Shown here piece by piece: positions 1 through 8,193 of a stretch of DNA of 55,500 nucleotides. The DNA is from Bacteroidetes bacterium HGW-Bacteroidetes-4 (GTDB lineage Bacteria; Bacteroidota; Bacteroidia; Bacteroidales; SZUA-534), in the NCBI GenBank assembly GCA_002840905.1, contig PHDD01000024.1, positions 1-55,500 of the forward strand, given 5' to 3'. The position numbers and the translations under genes were made by a program. The notes under the pieces were generated by a model. The model was not told the origin of the DNA and did no database searches. It saw only the letters and a program-made list of their open reading frames with translations. The first letter of the stretch is position 1; each line of letters starts with the position of its first letter.

Positions 1-2
1 CA

Positions 3-65
3 AACTGTGATTACAAAAATGTCAAAGAACCTGATTATAAACAACTAAAAATCAGTGGGTTTTAA
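3..65 (+). pseudogene. In-frame upstream part of the R-M gene, ended by TAA
   Basis: These 20 open codons end in TAA at 63-65, directly before the GTG at 66 and in the same frame. They encode NCDYKNVKEPDYKQLKISGF, which resembles the helical stretch expected before the PD-(D/E)xK core of a BcgA-type protein. Reading through the stop would give a normal N-terminal nuclease domain. I infer a nonsense mutation in a longer gene that begins left of the window. A sequencing error or a true GTG restart is also possible. Confidence 0.45.
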
Positions 66-1910
66 GTGCCCACACATGATTTCTTTCCTATTCTTATCGA
101 GTACAAAGGTTATAAAGACAAACTCGTAAAACTTGACACTGACGGACAAGTTGAAAACAGAACCGCCAAAAATGAACCCAATTTTAAGAATATAAATTCG
201 TTTGCGGTAAATGGAGCAGTTCATTATGCAAATGCTTTACTTCATCATACAAGCTATACCGACATTATAGCTATCGGTATGACAGGTTACAAAGACGAAA
301 CAGGGAAGATTCAACATGAAATAGGCGTTTATTATGTTTCAAAAAGCAATTTGGGTGCAGGTCAGAGAGTAGATGATTATTCGGACTTTTCTTTTTTAGC
401 ACCTAAAAACTTTGATGCCTTTATTGAAAAAGTAAAAACACTTCAACTCTCACAGGAAGAACTTGATAAATTAAAAGAACAACGAGAAAGAGAAATTGAC
501 CAAAGCCTAGTAAAACTTAACAACGACATATACCAAAATGAAAAAGGTTTAGGAGAAAATGACCGTGTTTACCTTGTTGCTGCCTCAATTATTGCAACTC
601 TTGGAATACCAGGGAAAGTTGCACCACTCGAAAAATCAGACTTAAAATCTTCGAGCGAACAAGGTAACAAAGACGGTGACATCATTGTAAGAAAAATTAA
701 AGCCTTTTTAGACCAAAAAGACATACCTGCTGAAAAGAAAAATTTAATTCTAAGAACATTAGAAAATACTCTTACAACAGAAAATATTAATAAAGTAGTA
801 GACGGAGAAAGCCAATTAAAAAGAGTTTTTACCAAAATTGTTGACGACTTAGGAATTTATTACAAAATTGGCTTAACAACTGATTTTACTGGAAAGCTAT
901 TTAATGAAATGTACGGTTGGTTGGGTTTTTCCCAAGACAAATTAAATGATGTAGTACTTACGCCTTCTTATGTAGCTTCTCTTTTAGTGAAATTAGCCCG
1001 AGTGAATAAAGATTCATATGTTTGGGATTTTGCGACAGGTTCGGCGGGTTTGTTGGTTGCGGCTATGAATGAAATGCTCAATGATGCAAAAAACAATATA
1101 ACTTCCCCCCAAGAACTAACTCAAAAGGAAATCAAAATAAAAGCTGAACAATTACTCGGTTTAGAATTGCTTTCAAGCGTGTATATGTTGGCTATTCTAA
1201 ATATGATTCTGATGGGTGATGGCAGTTCTAATATCTTAAACATTGACTCAATAAAAGATTTTGATGGGAAATATGGTTTTGGAAAAACCGACAGCAAATT
1301 CCCAGCAGATGCTTTTATATTAAATCCACCCTATTCTGCTTTGGGTAACGGAATGAATTTCGTAGAAAAAGCACTTGGGATGATGAACAAAGGTTATGCT
1401 GCAATAATTATTCAAAATTCAGCCGGTTCCGGTAGAGCGAAAGATTATTGTAAAAGAATATTAGAAAAACATACATTGTTGGCAAGTATTAAAATGCCTG
1501 TAGATATTTTTATTGGTAAATCTAGCGTACAAACCAATATTTATGTTTTTAAAGTAAACGAAAAGCATCACCCAGACGACATTGTAAAATTTATTGATTT
1601 TACGAATGATGGTTATACTCGAACTAACCGTAAAAAAGCAAGCAACAATTTAAAAGATACAGACCAAGCTAAAGAACGATATGAAGAAGTTGTAAACTTG
1701 GTGCGTTTTGGAAAAAATAAACTGAATATTTTTACAGAAAAAGAATATTACGAAGGCACTATTGACCCAAATAATGGTTCAGACTGGAATCAAACAGCAA
1801 ATATAGATACTAAACCTACATTACAAGACTTTAAGAAAACGGTAAGCGATTATTTAGCTTGGGAAATAAGTACTATTTTGAAAGAACAAGGAGAAAGCTT
1901 GGGAAAGTAG
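66..1910 (+). CDS. BcgI-like fused restriction nuclease / N6-adenine DNA methyltransferase (type IIB R-M)
   Basis: This protein cuts and adenine-methylates DNA together with a separate specificity subunit. Residues 5-14 carry D5 and E12-Y-K14, a PD-(D/E)xK-like nuclease core lying unusually close to the start. The SAM-binding motif DFATGSAG begins at residue 321 and the catalytic NPPY at about 420-423, the layout of gamma-class N6-methylases. The 614 aa plus a missing N-terminus fits BcgA (about 640 aa). The start is a GTG next to an in-frame TAA at 63-65, so the nuclease domain is probably truncated while methylation may survive. The next gene, an S subunit, overlaps its end by 52 nt. A type I HsdM is the alternative, but HsdM lacks the N-terminal EYK region. 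Confidence 0.8.
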   Translation: MPTHDFFPILIEYKGYKDKLVKLDTDGQVENRTAKNEPNFKNINSFAVNGAVHYANALLHHTSYTDIIAIGMTGYKDETGKIQHEIGVYYVSKSNLGAGQRVDDYSDFSFLAPKNFDAFIEKVKTLQLSQEELDKLKEQREREIDQSLVKLNNDIYQNEKGLGENDRVYLVAASIIATLGIPGKVAPLEKSDLKSSSEQGNKDGDIIVRKIKAFLDQKDIPAEKKNLILRTLENTLTTENINKVVDGESQLKRVFTKIVDDLGIYYKIGLTTDFTGKLFNEMYGWLGFSQDKLNDVVLTPSYVASLLVKLARVNKDSYVWDFATGSAGLLVAAMNEMLNDAKNNITSPQELTQKEIKIKAEQLLGLELLSSVYMLAILNMILMGDGSSNILNIDSIKDFDGKYGFGKTDSKFPADAFILNPPYSALGNGMNFVEKALGMMNKGYAAIIIQNSAGSGRAKDYCKRILEKHTLLASIKMPVDIFIGKSSVQTNIYVFKVNEKHHPDDIVKFIDFTNDGYTRTNRKKASNNLKDTDQAKERYEEVVNLVRFGKNKLNIFTEKEYYEGTIDPNNGSDWNQTANIDTKPTLQDFKKTVSDYLAWEISTILKEQGESLGK

Positions 1911-3046
1911 AAACCCCACTTAACCAAAAATTAAAAAACGTTAAGTGGGGTGAATTTAAGTTAGGGGATTTATTTGAGATTAACCCAACAAGATATTATC
2001 GATTACAAAACGAAGAAATACTAGGTTTAGATGGCAAAGTTCCATTAATTTCAAATTCGTCAACCGATAATGGTGTTATGGGGTTTTCAAATTTAGAAGC
2101 AAATAATATAGGAAATACCATTTCTTGTTCTGATACTACATTGGGTGCTGATACTATGTTTTACCAAGAAAAGGATTTTATAGGCTATTCTCATATACAA
2201 CACTTAGTTCCAAAGTTTAAACCATTTAATAAATCAATCGCAAGTGCCATAATTTCAGCTAGTCGGGTTTCAACTTCTAAAAAGTATGATTACGGTAATA
2301 AATTTAACCGTGTAGCAATGAATAAAACAAAAATTCAACTACCTGCTTTAAATGGAAAGTTAGATTTTGATACTATTCAAAACATTTTAGCAAAAATTGA
2401 AGCAGAACGTATTGAAAAACTAGACAACTATTTATTAGAAACTGGATTAAATGATTATCAATTAACAGATGCAGAACAAAAGCTTTTAGATAATTTTCCC
2501 AATCAAAAATTCGAAGAATTTAATGTTACTGATATTTTTGATGTAAAAAACACGGGCAATATTTTATCAAGAGACATCTCACCTGACAGTGGTTCAACAC
2601 CTTATTTATGCGCAAGTTCTGAGTATAATGGAGTAAGTTCTTATATTACTTATGACGAAAAATATATAGATAAAGGAAATTGTATTTTTATTGGAGGGAA
2701 AACATTTGTTGTTTCTTTTCAAGAAAAAGATTTCTTTTCAAATGATAGCCATAATTTGGTTTTGTATTTGAAAAACGAAGAAAAAAGAAATAAAAAGAGT
2801 CAACTTTATTTAGCTTCTTGTATTAACAAAAGTTTAGGTCATAAATATTCTTGGGGAGATAGTATTAGTAGTACAAAGATTAAAAAAGATAAAGTTACAT
2901 TACCTGTATTAAACAAGAACCCTAATTATGAAATACTAGAAAAATTTATTTCGGCAATTCAGAAACTGGTAATCAAAGACGTGGTTTTGTATGTAGAGAG
3001 AAAAAAGAAAGAATTAAATAAACTAACTGAAAATGCCAACGCTTAA
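1859..3046 (+). CDS. Restriction-modification specificity subunit (HsdS/BcgB-like)
   Basis: This DNA-recognition subunit gives the neighbouring nuclease-methyltransferase its target. Two similar halves are visible. Each begins with a GEFKLGDLF or [11 protein letters not shown] type motif (about residues 31 and 217) followed by a target-recognition domain, and a helical conserved spacer (about 175-215) separates them. At 395 aa the length suits BcgB or a small HsdS. The start at 1859 is a TTG inside the methylase gene, in another frame. Both frames end or pass through LGK at the junction, so a frameshifted single polypeptide is conceivable. Overlapping genes are more likely. Confidence 0.8.
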   Translation: MGNKYYFERTRRKLGKVETPLNQKLKNVKWGEFKLGDLFEINPTRYYRLQNEEILGLDGKVPLISNSSTDNGVMGFSNLEANNIGNTISCSDTTLGADTMFYQEKDFIGYSHIQHLVPKFKPFNKSIASAIISASRVSTSKKYDYGNKFNRVAMNKTKIQLPALNGKLDFDTIQNILAKIEAERIEKLDNYLLETGLNDYQLTDAEQKLLDNFPNQKFEEFNVTDIFDVKNTGNILSRDISPDSGSTPYLCASSEYNGVSSYITYDEKYIDKGNCIFIGGKTFVVSFQEKDFFSNDSHNLVLYLKNEEKRNKKSQLYLASCINKSLGHKYSWGDSISSTKIKKDKVTLPVLNKNPNYEILEKFISAIQKLVIKDVVLYVERKKKELNKLTENANA

Positions 3047-3192
3047 AGCCATACACATTTGCAATTCGCACCAGCCAACGCGAAAGCCAAAAATTGCAAA
3101 AGAGTATGTCTTTGCCAACGCTCGGCAGACAGAAACCAAGTAGCAAATTGAAAGAAAAATGACAGAAAAAATAGAACACCAGCACCCAACAT

Positions 3193-3302
3193 CGTATATA
3201 AAACATTTGGCAATCAGTAGGTTGTCGAGAGTTTCAGCTCGTATCAAAAGTACTTGTAACTTGACAGGAAAGTGCTTCGAAATGCCAAACGTTTCATATA
3301 CG
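3193..3302. repeat. Long imperfect inverted repeat, attC-like hairpin
   Basis: The arms 3193-3212 (CGTATATAAAACATTTGGCA) and 3283-3302 match as inverted copies at 18 of 20 positions, with a 70-nt loop. The left arm is preceded by ACCCAAC (3184-3190), which fits the RYYYAAC box of integron attC sites. No clean GTTRRRY box follows the right arm. The gene-free stretch 3047-3550 also holds three copies of GCCAACGC near its left end. I infer a degenerate integron-cassette attachment site or a long-hairpin transcription stop after the R-M genes. The rest of 3303-3550 is AT-rich with nothing recognisable. Confidence 0.45.
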
Positions 3303-3549
3303 TGACCGTGACTGTTTTTAAATTATAATTTCTAATCAATTGTATTACAATATTTTGGGTGGTGTTTTGAGATTCGATTCTGAATAGGATGGACATACAT
3401 TTTACCATTATTTTTTTAGCAAAAAATAAAATTAAAGCTGTTGATAACTTTTTTTTGTTACCATTTGTTTTGAGAAGGAAGTTTAGGTTCGTTTGTAGTT
3501 TTTGGGTTATCTAAGTGTCTTAAATAATAACTGACTGACTCCCCATTTT

Positions 3550-3678
3550 TTATTTTTTTGATGCTGCTATAGCTCCTTGTGCTTTACTTTTCATTTTCTG
3601 GTTAAATGAATAATTTAAAAATGCTATCCCCAATACCAATATTGTTTGCAAAGTCGCAATGGTCAGCACATTTGATTT
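3550..3678 (-). CDS. Possible 42-aa single-pass membrane protein overlapping the JAB-E1 gene end
   Basis: In another frame from the last codons of the JAB-E1 gene an ORF encodes a hydrophobic segment (about residues 7-26, LTIATLQTILVLGIAFLNYS) followed by a basic, alanine-rich tail ending in KK. It overlaps the E1 gene by 77 nt and then runs 52 nt beyond it. The segment looks like a real membrane helix, but AT-rich shadow frames often do. I cannot assign a function. Conservation beside other Ubl operons would decide whether it is a gene. Confidence 0.25.
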   Translation of the reverse strand, partial: KSNVLTIATLQTILVLGIAFLNYSFNQKMKSKAQGAIAASKK

Positions 3679-5002
3679 CATAGTTTCTGCTAAGAAAGCC
3701 ATGTTTAAACCGATACTTTTGCTCACCATAATATTCAGGTTCAACAAGGTTAGTTAATAAGGCCATAAAATGAAGGACTTCCATTGATGCAAGATTAAAG
3801 CTAAATGGAGATATATTTTCACGATTCTTCAAATGATGATTATCTGGTAAACCCTGAATATAGGATGTATCTTCAAGAAGCCCTTGTTTTTCCAATTCAA
3901 CATCAGAAGAATGATAGGCATTTAAACAATGTAAACATGGTCTTCCCGGTGTTGCTGTGTGAACAGTCCAATCCGCAAAATTTAAATTTTTATTATTATC
4001 AAATTCAATACTTATGCCTCCGTCTATAACCGGAATTAGATGAGCATAAGCGATATGGTTTAATATATACCTTCCCCACGGTTTATCAACACAACTGAAA
4101 AGGACATCACAATCTAAAGATAAACGATAAGCGGCTTCGTCAGCGATGTGTTTATCAATTTTTTCTATTTTCAAATCATTAGATGTTGACGATTTTTCAA
4201 TGTTTCTTTTTATCACATCAATTTTTCTTTTTCCAATATCAGTTTTGAATGCACCGCACAATCTATCAAGATTATGCTCTTCAACGGTATCAAAATCAAT
4301 TAATACAAACTTGGAAATCCCCATTCTTGCAAGCATCTCACAGACTACAGAACCCACACTTCCTAATCCAATGATTCCAATTTTTAATCGAGTAATATCA
4401 TCATTATTATCTTCTCCCCAAACATTTACAGTTCTGATTGTTTGACCATTGGGTTTTATAGCTGGTAAAACCCTGTCATTAAAAAAAGGCTTTAAATTCT
4501 TTCCAACAACTTTAACGGATTCAGACCACTTATATGCAATAGTTTCGTTTTTACCATAATACCAAATCCGGGAACTCCAATAACCATCATTTCCTAAAGT
4601 CATCCCCACAAAAGGTAAACTTGTTGTAGAAAAGGCATTTACAAATGTTTTCATTTCTGTCGATTCATCATCTTCACTCATTCCTTGCCAGCCAGAAGAT
4701 ATCGGGTGACTATGTAACAAAGCAACTCCACAACCTTTCTTCAATGCAATTCTACATACACGTAATAGATATTCGTAATTATAACTTACGTTGCCATGAA
4801 CGTTTCTATCTCCGTTTTCTGGTATTATCACCTCTTTTATGATTGCTGTATATCTATTCTTTCCTTCGGAAGGAATCCACAAGGCAAAGGTTAAGTCTTC
4901 TTGACCATCTTCCCTCAATAGATGTTGTTTTAAGTTTATGTCAATAGACTCACTTAAAGAACAGCTAAAACTCTTTTGTTTAAATGTTTTTGAATATTCC
5001 AT
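3602..5002 (-). CDS. JAB deubiquitinase-like / E1 (ThiF-HesA) fusion of a bacterial Ubl system
   Basis: The N-terminal JAB/JAMM metalloprotease domain (about residues 1-165) holds HSHP and a following S-x2-D, the zinc ligands expected for trimming or removing a ubiquitin-like protein. The C-terminal E1 domain (about 200-466) has the nucleotide motif GLGSVGS, then LIDFDTVEEHNLDR, which together adenylate a Ubl C-terminus. DVLFSCVD lies further on, and CLHC with CADHC may bind zinc. The gene overlaps the E2-like gene by 23 nt and closes a four-gene operon. The fold calls are firm. The target and biological role (probably antiviral, as for Bil/Bub-type operons) are inferred. Confidence 0.85.
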   Translation of the reverse strand: MEYSKTFKQKSFSCSLSESIDINLKQHLLREDGQEDLTFALWIPSEGKNRYTAIIKEVIIPENGDRNVHGNVSYNYEYLLRVCRIALKKGCGVALLHSHPISSGWQGMSEDDESTEMKTFVNAFSTTSLPFVGMTLGNDGYWSSRIWYYGKNETIAYKWSESVKVVGKNLKPFFNDRVLPAIKPNGQTIRTVNVWGEDNNDDITRLKIGIIGLGSVGSVVCEMLARMGISKFVLIDFDTVEEHNLDRLCGAFKTDIGKRKIDVIKRNIEKSSTSNDLKIEKIDKHIADEAAYRLSLDCDVLFSCVDKPWGRYILNHIAYAHLIPVIDGGISIEFDNNKNLNFADWTVHTATPGRPCLHCLNAYHSSDVELEKQGLLEDTSYIQGLPDNHHLKNRENISPFSFNLASMEVLHFMALLTNLVEPEYYGEQKYRFKHGFLSRNYEIKCADHCDFANNIGIGDSIFKLFI

Positions 5003-5360
5003 TTATTTGTGACATTAAATCATTTGTTGGATTTTCAGGAGAAAGATTGAATCGAAAACTCCAATACCTCCATTCGTTTCCTATATTACTGTTTATAATA
5101 TTTCGCTTCCCCTTTATCGTATCTTTAATATCAAGAAGGTGAGGGTTCGATTTTACATGAATGCTGGCTCCAGCTGTTCTTGGATAATCCTTTGGGACAG
5201 GAATAGCTAAAGCAATTTCCTGTCCCTTAAAGATTCCAAACTGAACTACATATTCAGTAATAACAACATAATCCATACCCTTATTATCGCTCAAATACTC
5301 GGGGGAATATCCATCTGAGATTAAATCATTATATAATCTCTCTTTCCCATATTCGCTCAT
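4980..5360 (-). CDS. E2/UBC-fold protein of the Ubl operon, cysteine-free
   Basis: The 126-aa protein has the short E2-like pattern seen beside bacterial Ubl and JAB-E1 genes: a beta-strand core with FGIFKGQEIALAIPVPKDYP, a central proline-rich turn, and a C-terminal helix. It contains no cysteine at all, so it cannot form the usual E2-Ubl thioester. Either another residue (Ser, His or Lys) carries the Ubl or the protein is a scaffold. Its start overlaps the Ubl stop in an ATGA junction, pointing to coupled translation. Assignment rests on context plus sequence pattern, so a structure prediction would help. Confidence 0.7.
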   Translation of the reverse strand: MSEYGKERLYNDLISDGYSPEYLSDNKGMDYVVITEYVVQFGIFKGQEIALAIPVPKDYPRTAGASIHVKSNPHLLDIKDTIKGKRNIINSNIGNEWRYWSFRFNLSPENPTNDLMSQINGIFKNI

Positions 5361-5590
5361 GAGACTGGATTAGGTTTTTTACTGAAAATGGAAAAGTGCA
5401 TACCATTTTTCATTTCAATTACTTGATCGAGATTGGTTAACTCGTCTAAATCATGCCCATGTTTTAAAACAAGAACATTCTCCTGTGGATTGTAACCACC
5501 AAAGTCAACTAGTATTTGCCTTACTGTTAACTGGTTTTCAGAAGTTTCAAATTTCTTCTGCTCAATAAAAAAAACAGTTTTGTCGTTCAT
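5357..5590 (-). CDS. Ubiquitin-like (multiubiquitin-type) beta-grasp protein
   Basis: The 77-aa protein follows the pattern of prokaryotic multiubiquitin domains: a strand FFIEQKKFE, an ILVDFGGY turn, a VLVLKHG strand and a final HFSIF strand. It is a single domain. The tail reads FSKKPNPVS and has no Gly-Gly, so conjugation, if any, must use a different C-terminal residue or trimming by the JAB domain. It is the presumed modifier activated by the E1 domain downstream. It sits between the 41-aa gene and the E2-like gene in one operon. Confidence 0.75.
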   Translation of the reverse strand: MNDKTVFFIEQKKFETSENQLTVRQILVDFGGYNPQENVLVLKHGHDLDELTNLDQVIEMKNGMHFSIFSKKPNPVS

Positions 5591-5614
5591 TTTAAATAAA
5601 ATTAAAGTTTACAA

Positions 5615-5740
5615 TTATTTACCTTTTGAGTCTTTTCTGTTACTCCTAACATGAGGTTTAACCTCTATTTTCTTTCCATTTACAACTTTCGTGTATCCCG
5701 GAATGCGATTGAACTTTCGTCCGTCAGAATCTTTTGCCAT
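5615..5740 (-). CDS. 41-aa basic protein heading the Ubl operon
   Basis: This short ORF starts at ATG 5740 and stops with TAA at 5615. It encodes a highly basic protein with the core RKFNRIPGYTKVVNGK followed by KPHVRSN. The core recalls a short motif seen in phage head-associated and ParB-like proteins, but I cannot name a family. It is the first gene after the divergent promoter region and lies 24 nt before the Ubl gene, so it should be co-transcribed. It could be a substrate, cofactor or targeting factor of the conjugation system. Confidence 0.6.
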   Translation of the reverse strand: MAKDSDGRKFNRIPGYTKVVNGKKIEVKPHVRSNRKDSKGK

Positions 5741-5830
5741 ATATTACTTTTTATTACTATTTTTAAACGTTCTTTACCCTTATACTAAAAGCGTGAGTCA
5801 CGCTTTAGGTAGTAATTAAACAAGACTATT
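5741..5830. promoter_or_regulatory. Divergent promoter region with perfect 9+9 bp palindrome
   Basis: This 90-bp gap separates the Ubl operon (leftward) from the sigma/ImmA operon (rightward). At 5789-5807 lies AAAGCGTGA, one base, then TCACGCTTT, a perfect inverted repeat that continues as CTA/TAG after a one-base bulge. Its place between two divergent starts makes it a likely operator shared by both operons. The regulator could be the sigma-like factor's partner proteins, but this is inference. Confidence 0.6.
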
Positions 5831-6496
5831 TTGGAAGTTATAGAAGAAATAAAAACAGCTTGTAGCTTGGATTTACTTGAATATATCAGGTGGAAAGACG
5901 AATACCCTAAAGAAGCTCAGGCTGCATTCAGCGAGTTTTGTCTTCGTTTTGACCAGACAGTTTTGAAAACGGCTGAGATTAATTGTAAAAAATGGAATTT
6001 ATCCGCTACAGTTGCCTTGGATATAGTTAATTGCACATTTGCTCGTGTATGGAAATATACATCATACAATCATGAGAAATCCAAAACAGAAAATATTGAT
6101 AATGGGATTAAAAGGTGGTTGAGCAAAATTGTATTCACCCAATTAACTAATTATTCGAATAGAGGTACATGTTTTGAACCAGACAAGGAGACAGACTTAT
6201 CCCTTATTTACACGCTTGATGATTTCGTAGAAAAATCAACAGTTGACACTTTGAAAAGGAAAGAATTAAAGGAACAGCTAAGTGTTTTGGACGACGTTAT
6301 TAATAGTCTGGGTGAAAAGCACAGAATAATATACTTAACCTATAAACTATACACTCATGAAGGAAATAATATTCCTAGAGATGTAAGTAAAAAACTTCAA
6401 ATTGAGCTAGGATTAGTACCCGGTTCTATACGCAAGTATAAAGAACAAGCGAATTTACAAGTCAAAAGCTTTTTAAATCAGTACAATGGCAGATAA
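5831..6496 (+). CDS. Sigma-70-family (ECF-like) factor
   Basis: The 221-aa protein resembles small sigma factors. A helical region-2-like part (about 25-110) contains FARVWKYTSYN. A region-4-like part (about 145-215) contains LGEKHRIIYLTYKLYTHEG and then a helix ending in RKYKEQANLQVKSFL. It would direct RNA polymerase to a small gene set. The start is a TTG at 5831, since the reading frame upstream meets a TAG at 5807 with no ATG. The 113-aa gene begins inside its last codons. The partner ImmA/IrrE peptidase suggests control by proteolysis. Confidence 0.6.
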   Translation: MEVIEEIKTACSLDLLEYIRWKDEYPKEAQAAFSEFCLRFDQTVLKTAEINCKKWNLSATVALDIVNCTFARVWKYTSYNHEKSKTENIDNGIKRWLSKIVFTQLTNYSNRGTCFEPDKETDLSLIYTLDDFVEKSTVDTLKRKELKEQLSVLDDVINSLGEKHRIIYLTYKLYTHEGNNIPRDVSKKLQIELGLVPGSIRKYKEQANLQVKSFLNQYNGR

Positions 6497-6827
6497 AAAG
6501 AAATATATGGATATTAATGCTGATAGGTTTGATGAATTATTAGCTATTGCAGGTTATACTTATCCCAGAACTGACAAGGAGTTAGAGTTGTTTGAATCAC
6601 TTTATGAAGATTATGATTTTGAATTAAAAGGTGTAAGAATAAATCCAGAAGAAATAATTAATGGTTCTTTTGAAAAAAAAGGTAAAGTGATTAAAATTCA
6701 AAATGAAGGTGAGCAGCAAGATATAAATGAAATAAGGTTAGCAGCGAGAAAAGGAACCGAGGGGATCCCTCAATCAATTCTTGATAAAATGAAGAATAAA
6801 CATAAAAATGGAGATAGACAATCGTAA
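6486..6827 (+). CDS. 113-aa hypothetical protein between sigma factor and ImmA/IrrE
   Basis: I do not recognise a family. The protein is mixed-charge and probably helical, with no membrane segment and no cysteine. It begins 11 nt before the sigma stop and ends 20 nt inside the ImmA/IrrE gene, so all three are translationally coupled. Its centre carries ARKGTEGIPQSILDKMKNK. By position it could be an anti-sigma factor and the substrate of the downstream peptidase, a common logic in ImmA/IrrE pairs. That role is inference. Confidence 0.6.
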   Translation: MADKKKYMDINADRFDELLAIAGYTYPRTDKELELFESLYEDYDFELKGVRINPEEIINGSFEKKGKVIKIQNEGEQQDINEIRLAARKGTEGIPQSILDKMKNKHKNGDRQS

Positions 6828-7599
6828 GAAAAACCAAATTAAAGATTTGGCGGAATTTCTTGCTTTAGAGCATGAAGCAACAATTACTCCATTAAATAAA
6901 ATTGCTGAGTTAGAAGAATTACCTGTTTTTTATGATGATTATGGTAATGCTTTTGATGGAACATTAGTTTATGATGAGAACTTTTACATTCATATAAATA
7001 CTGCACTTGGCAACACGCCTGATAAAGAAAGAGGTCGCTTTACACTAGCTCATGAATTAGGGCATTATTTTATTGATAGTCACCGAAATGCATTAAAAGC
7101 TGGGTTGATTAATCCTCACCCATCAAGGTACAATAAAAACAAATATCAAATAATTGAGCGTGAAGCAGATTATTTTGCTTCTTGTATTTTAATGCCAGAA
7201 AAAAGGTTTAAAAATGATTGTGAACGATATAGGAAATTCGATTTTCAAGTCATTGAGAATTTGTCTAAGCAATATTTAGTAAGCATTACCGCATGTGCTA
7301 TTCGTTTTGCAGACATCGGAACTCACCCAATAATGGTTGTTTATATGGAAGACAACCACATAGAATGGAAATGGCAAAGTAAAGATTTTCGCTTTTGGAA
7401 ATTAGCCGATGGTAAAGAGGTTGTGCCAAAAGACAGTCTAGCTGGTAAGTATTTCAATAAGGGAACAGGTGTGAAAAAAACAGAAGAATTATGGGGTGTT
7501 GATTGGTTTGATGGGATTAGTGATGATAATATCAATTTCAAAGTTTTTGAACAAATTATACCATACAAGAATAAAGTTTTAAGTATTGTATGGTACTAA
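6808..7599 (+). CDS. ImmA/IrrE-family zinc metallopeptidase
   Basis: This cytoplasmic protease family cleaves repressors or regulators when induced. The zinc site is HELGH at residues 82-86, with the third ligand in EREADYFASCILMP (E119). The region upstream of it, FDGTLVYDENFYIHIN, is also typical. The 263-aa length allows a C-terminal sensor-like domain (about 170-263). It is the last gene of the sigma operon. It converges on the endolysin gene with only 30 bp between the stops, where the base composition changes sharply. Confidence 0.85.
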   Translation: MEIDNRKKNQIKDLAEFLALEHEATITPLNKIAELEELPVFYDDYGNAFDGTLVYDENFYIHINTALGNTPDKERGRFTLAHELGHYFIDSHRNALKAGLINPHPSRYNKNKYQIIEREADYFASCILMPEKRFKNDCERYRKFDFQVIENLSKQYLVSITACAIRFADIGTHPIMVVYMEDNHIEWKWQSKDFRFWKLADGKEVVPKDSLAGKYFNKGTGVKKTEELWGVDWFDGISDDNINFKVFEQIIPYKNKVLSIVWY

Positions 7600-7629
7600 A
7601 ATTAATTTTCGGAAGAGGTGTTTTCTAAT

Positions 7630-8193
7630 CTAATCGTCAAACTTAATTGAGCTAATTCGCTTTAACCACCCCTCCAAAAACTTCGCATTCTCCCCCTTTC
7701 TGGCAATAACCTCATAGTAATGAATCCGAGCCGCTTTGATGGCATTAAAGAGCTGCTCCGGGTTGCTGGCATTGATGGCCGCAATGGTCTTGTTGCCGAT
7801 GATGCCATCGAGTTTGAGGTCGCTGTCAAAGAAACGGTTCAGGACTTTCTGAACACCGCAGCTTCCCCAATAGCCGCTGTTGACACACCAGTCAAAGATG
7901 ATTTCCTGCAAAGCCCCGTGGTTAATGGATTCGATGCGGTATTTATGGTAAAAAGTATGTCTATAAAACTCCTTGACCAAGAAGCTTAATCCGGGGATTT
8001 CGATTTTCGCATTGTGCTTGATTTTACCCACTTCCGATTTGTAAACATCAATCACTGCCCAGCCTTCCCAATCCGGGTGGAGATTCCGGGCGATACCCAT
8101 ATAGGTCTCGCCACCTTTGTCCCCGGTTACATTGGCATAATAGCCTTCGTGGCGGATTACGCCTTCAAACAATTCATCAAATGTCTTTTTCAT
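7630..8193 (-). CDS. Endolysin, GH108-type N-acetylmuramidase with peptidoglycan-binding domain
   Basis: The protein should cleave cell-wall glycan for release of virus particles. The N-terminal segment FDELFEGVIRHEGYYAN places the catalytic Glu at residue 16, and GDKGGETYMGIA follows, as in GH108 enzymes (usual motif EGGY). The second half contains WCVNSGYWG and LKLDGIIGNKTIAAIN, typical of the family's peptidoglycan-binding domain. There is no signal peptide, so a holin is needed. The gene overlaps the holin-like gene by 17 nt and is last in the long leftward operon. Confidence 0.85.
   Translation of the reverse strand: MKKTFDELFEGVIRHEGYYANVTGDKGGETYMGIARNLHPDWEGWAVIDVYKSEVGKIKHNAKIEIPGLSFLVKEFYRHTFYHKYRIESINHGALQEIIFDWCVNSGYWGSCGVQKVLNRFFDSDLKLDGIIGNKTIAAINASNPEQLFNAIKAARIHYYEVIARKGENAKFLEGWLKRISSIKFDD

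Noticed and set aside
2973-3247. Two minus-strand ORFs over the attC-like region
   Set aside because: Aromatic-rich translations of non-coding DNA that conflict with the end of the S-subunit gene.
7600-7640. TAGATTAG shared with the right flank near 55396 as an att repeat
   Set aside because: Only 8 bp of AT-rich sequence, in opposite orientation; too weak to call.
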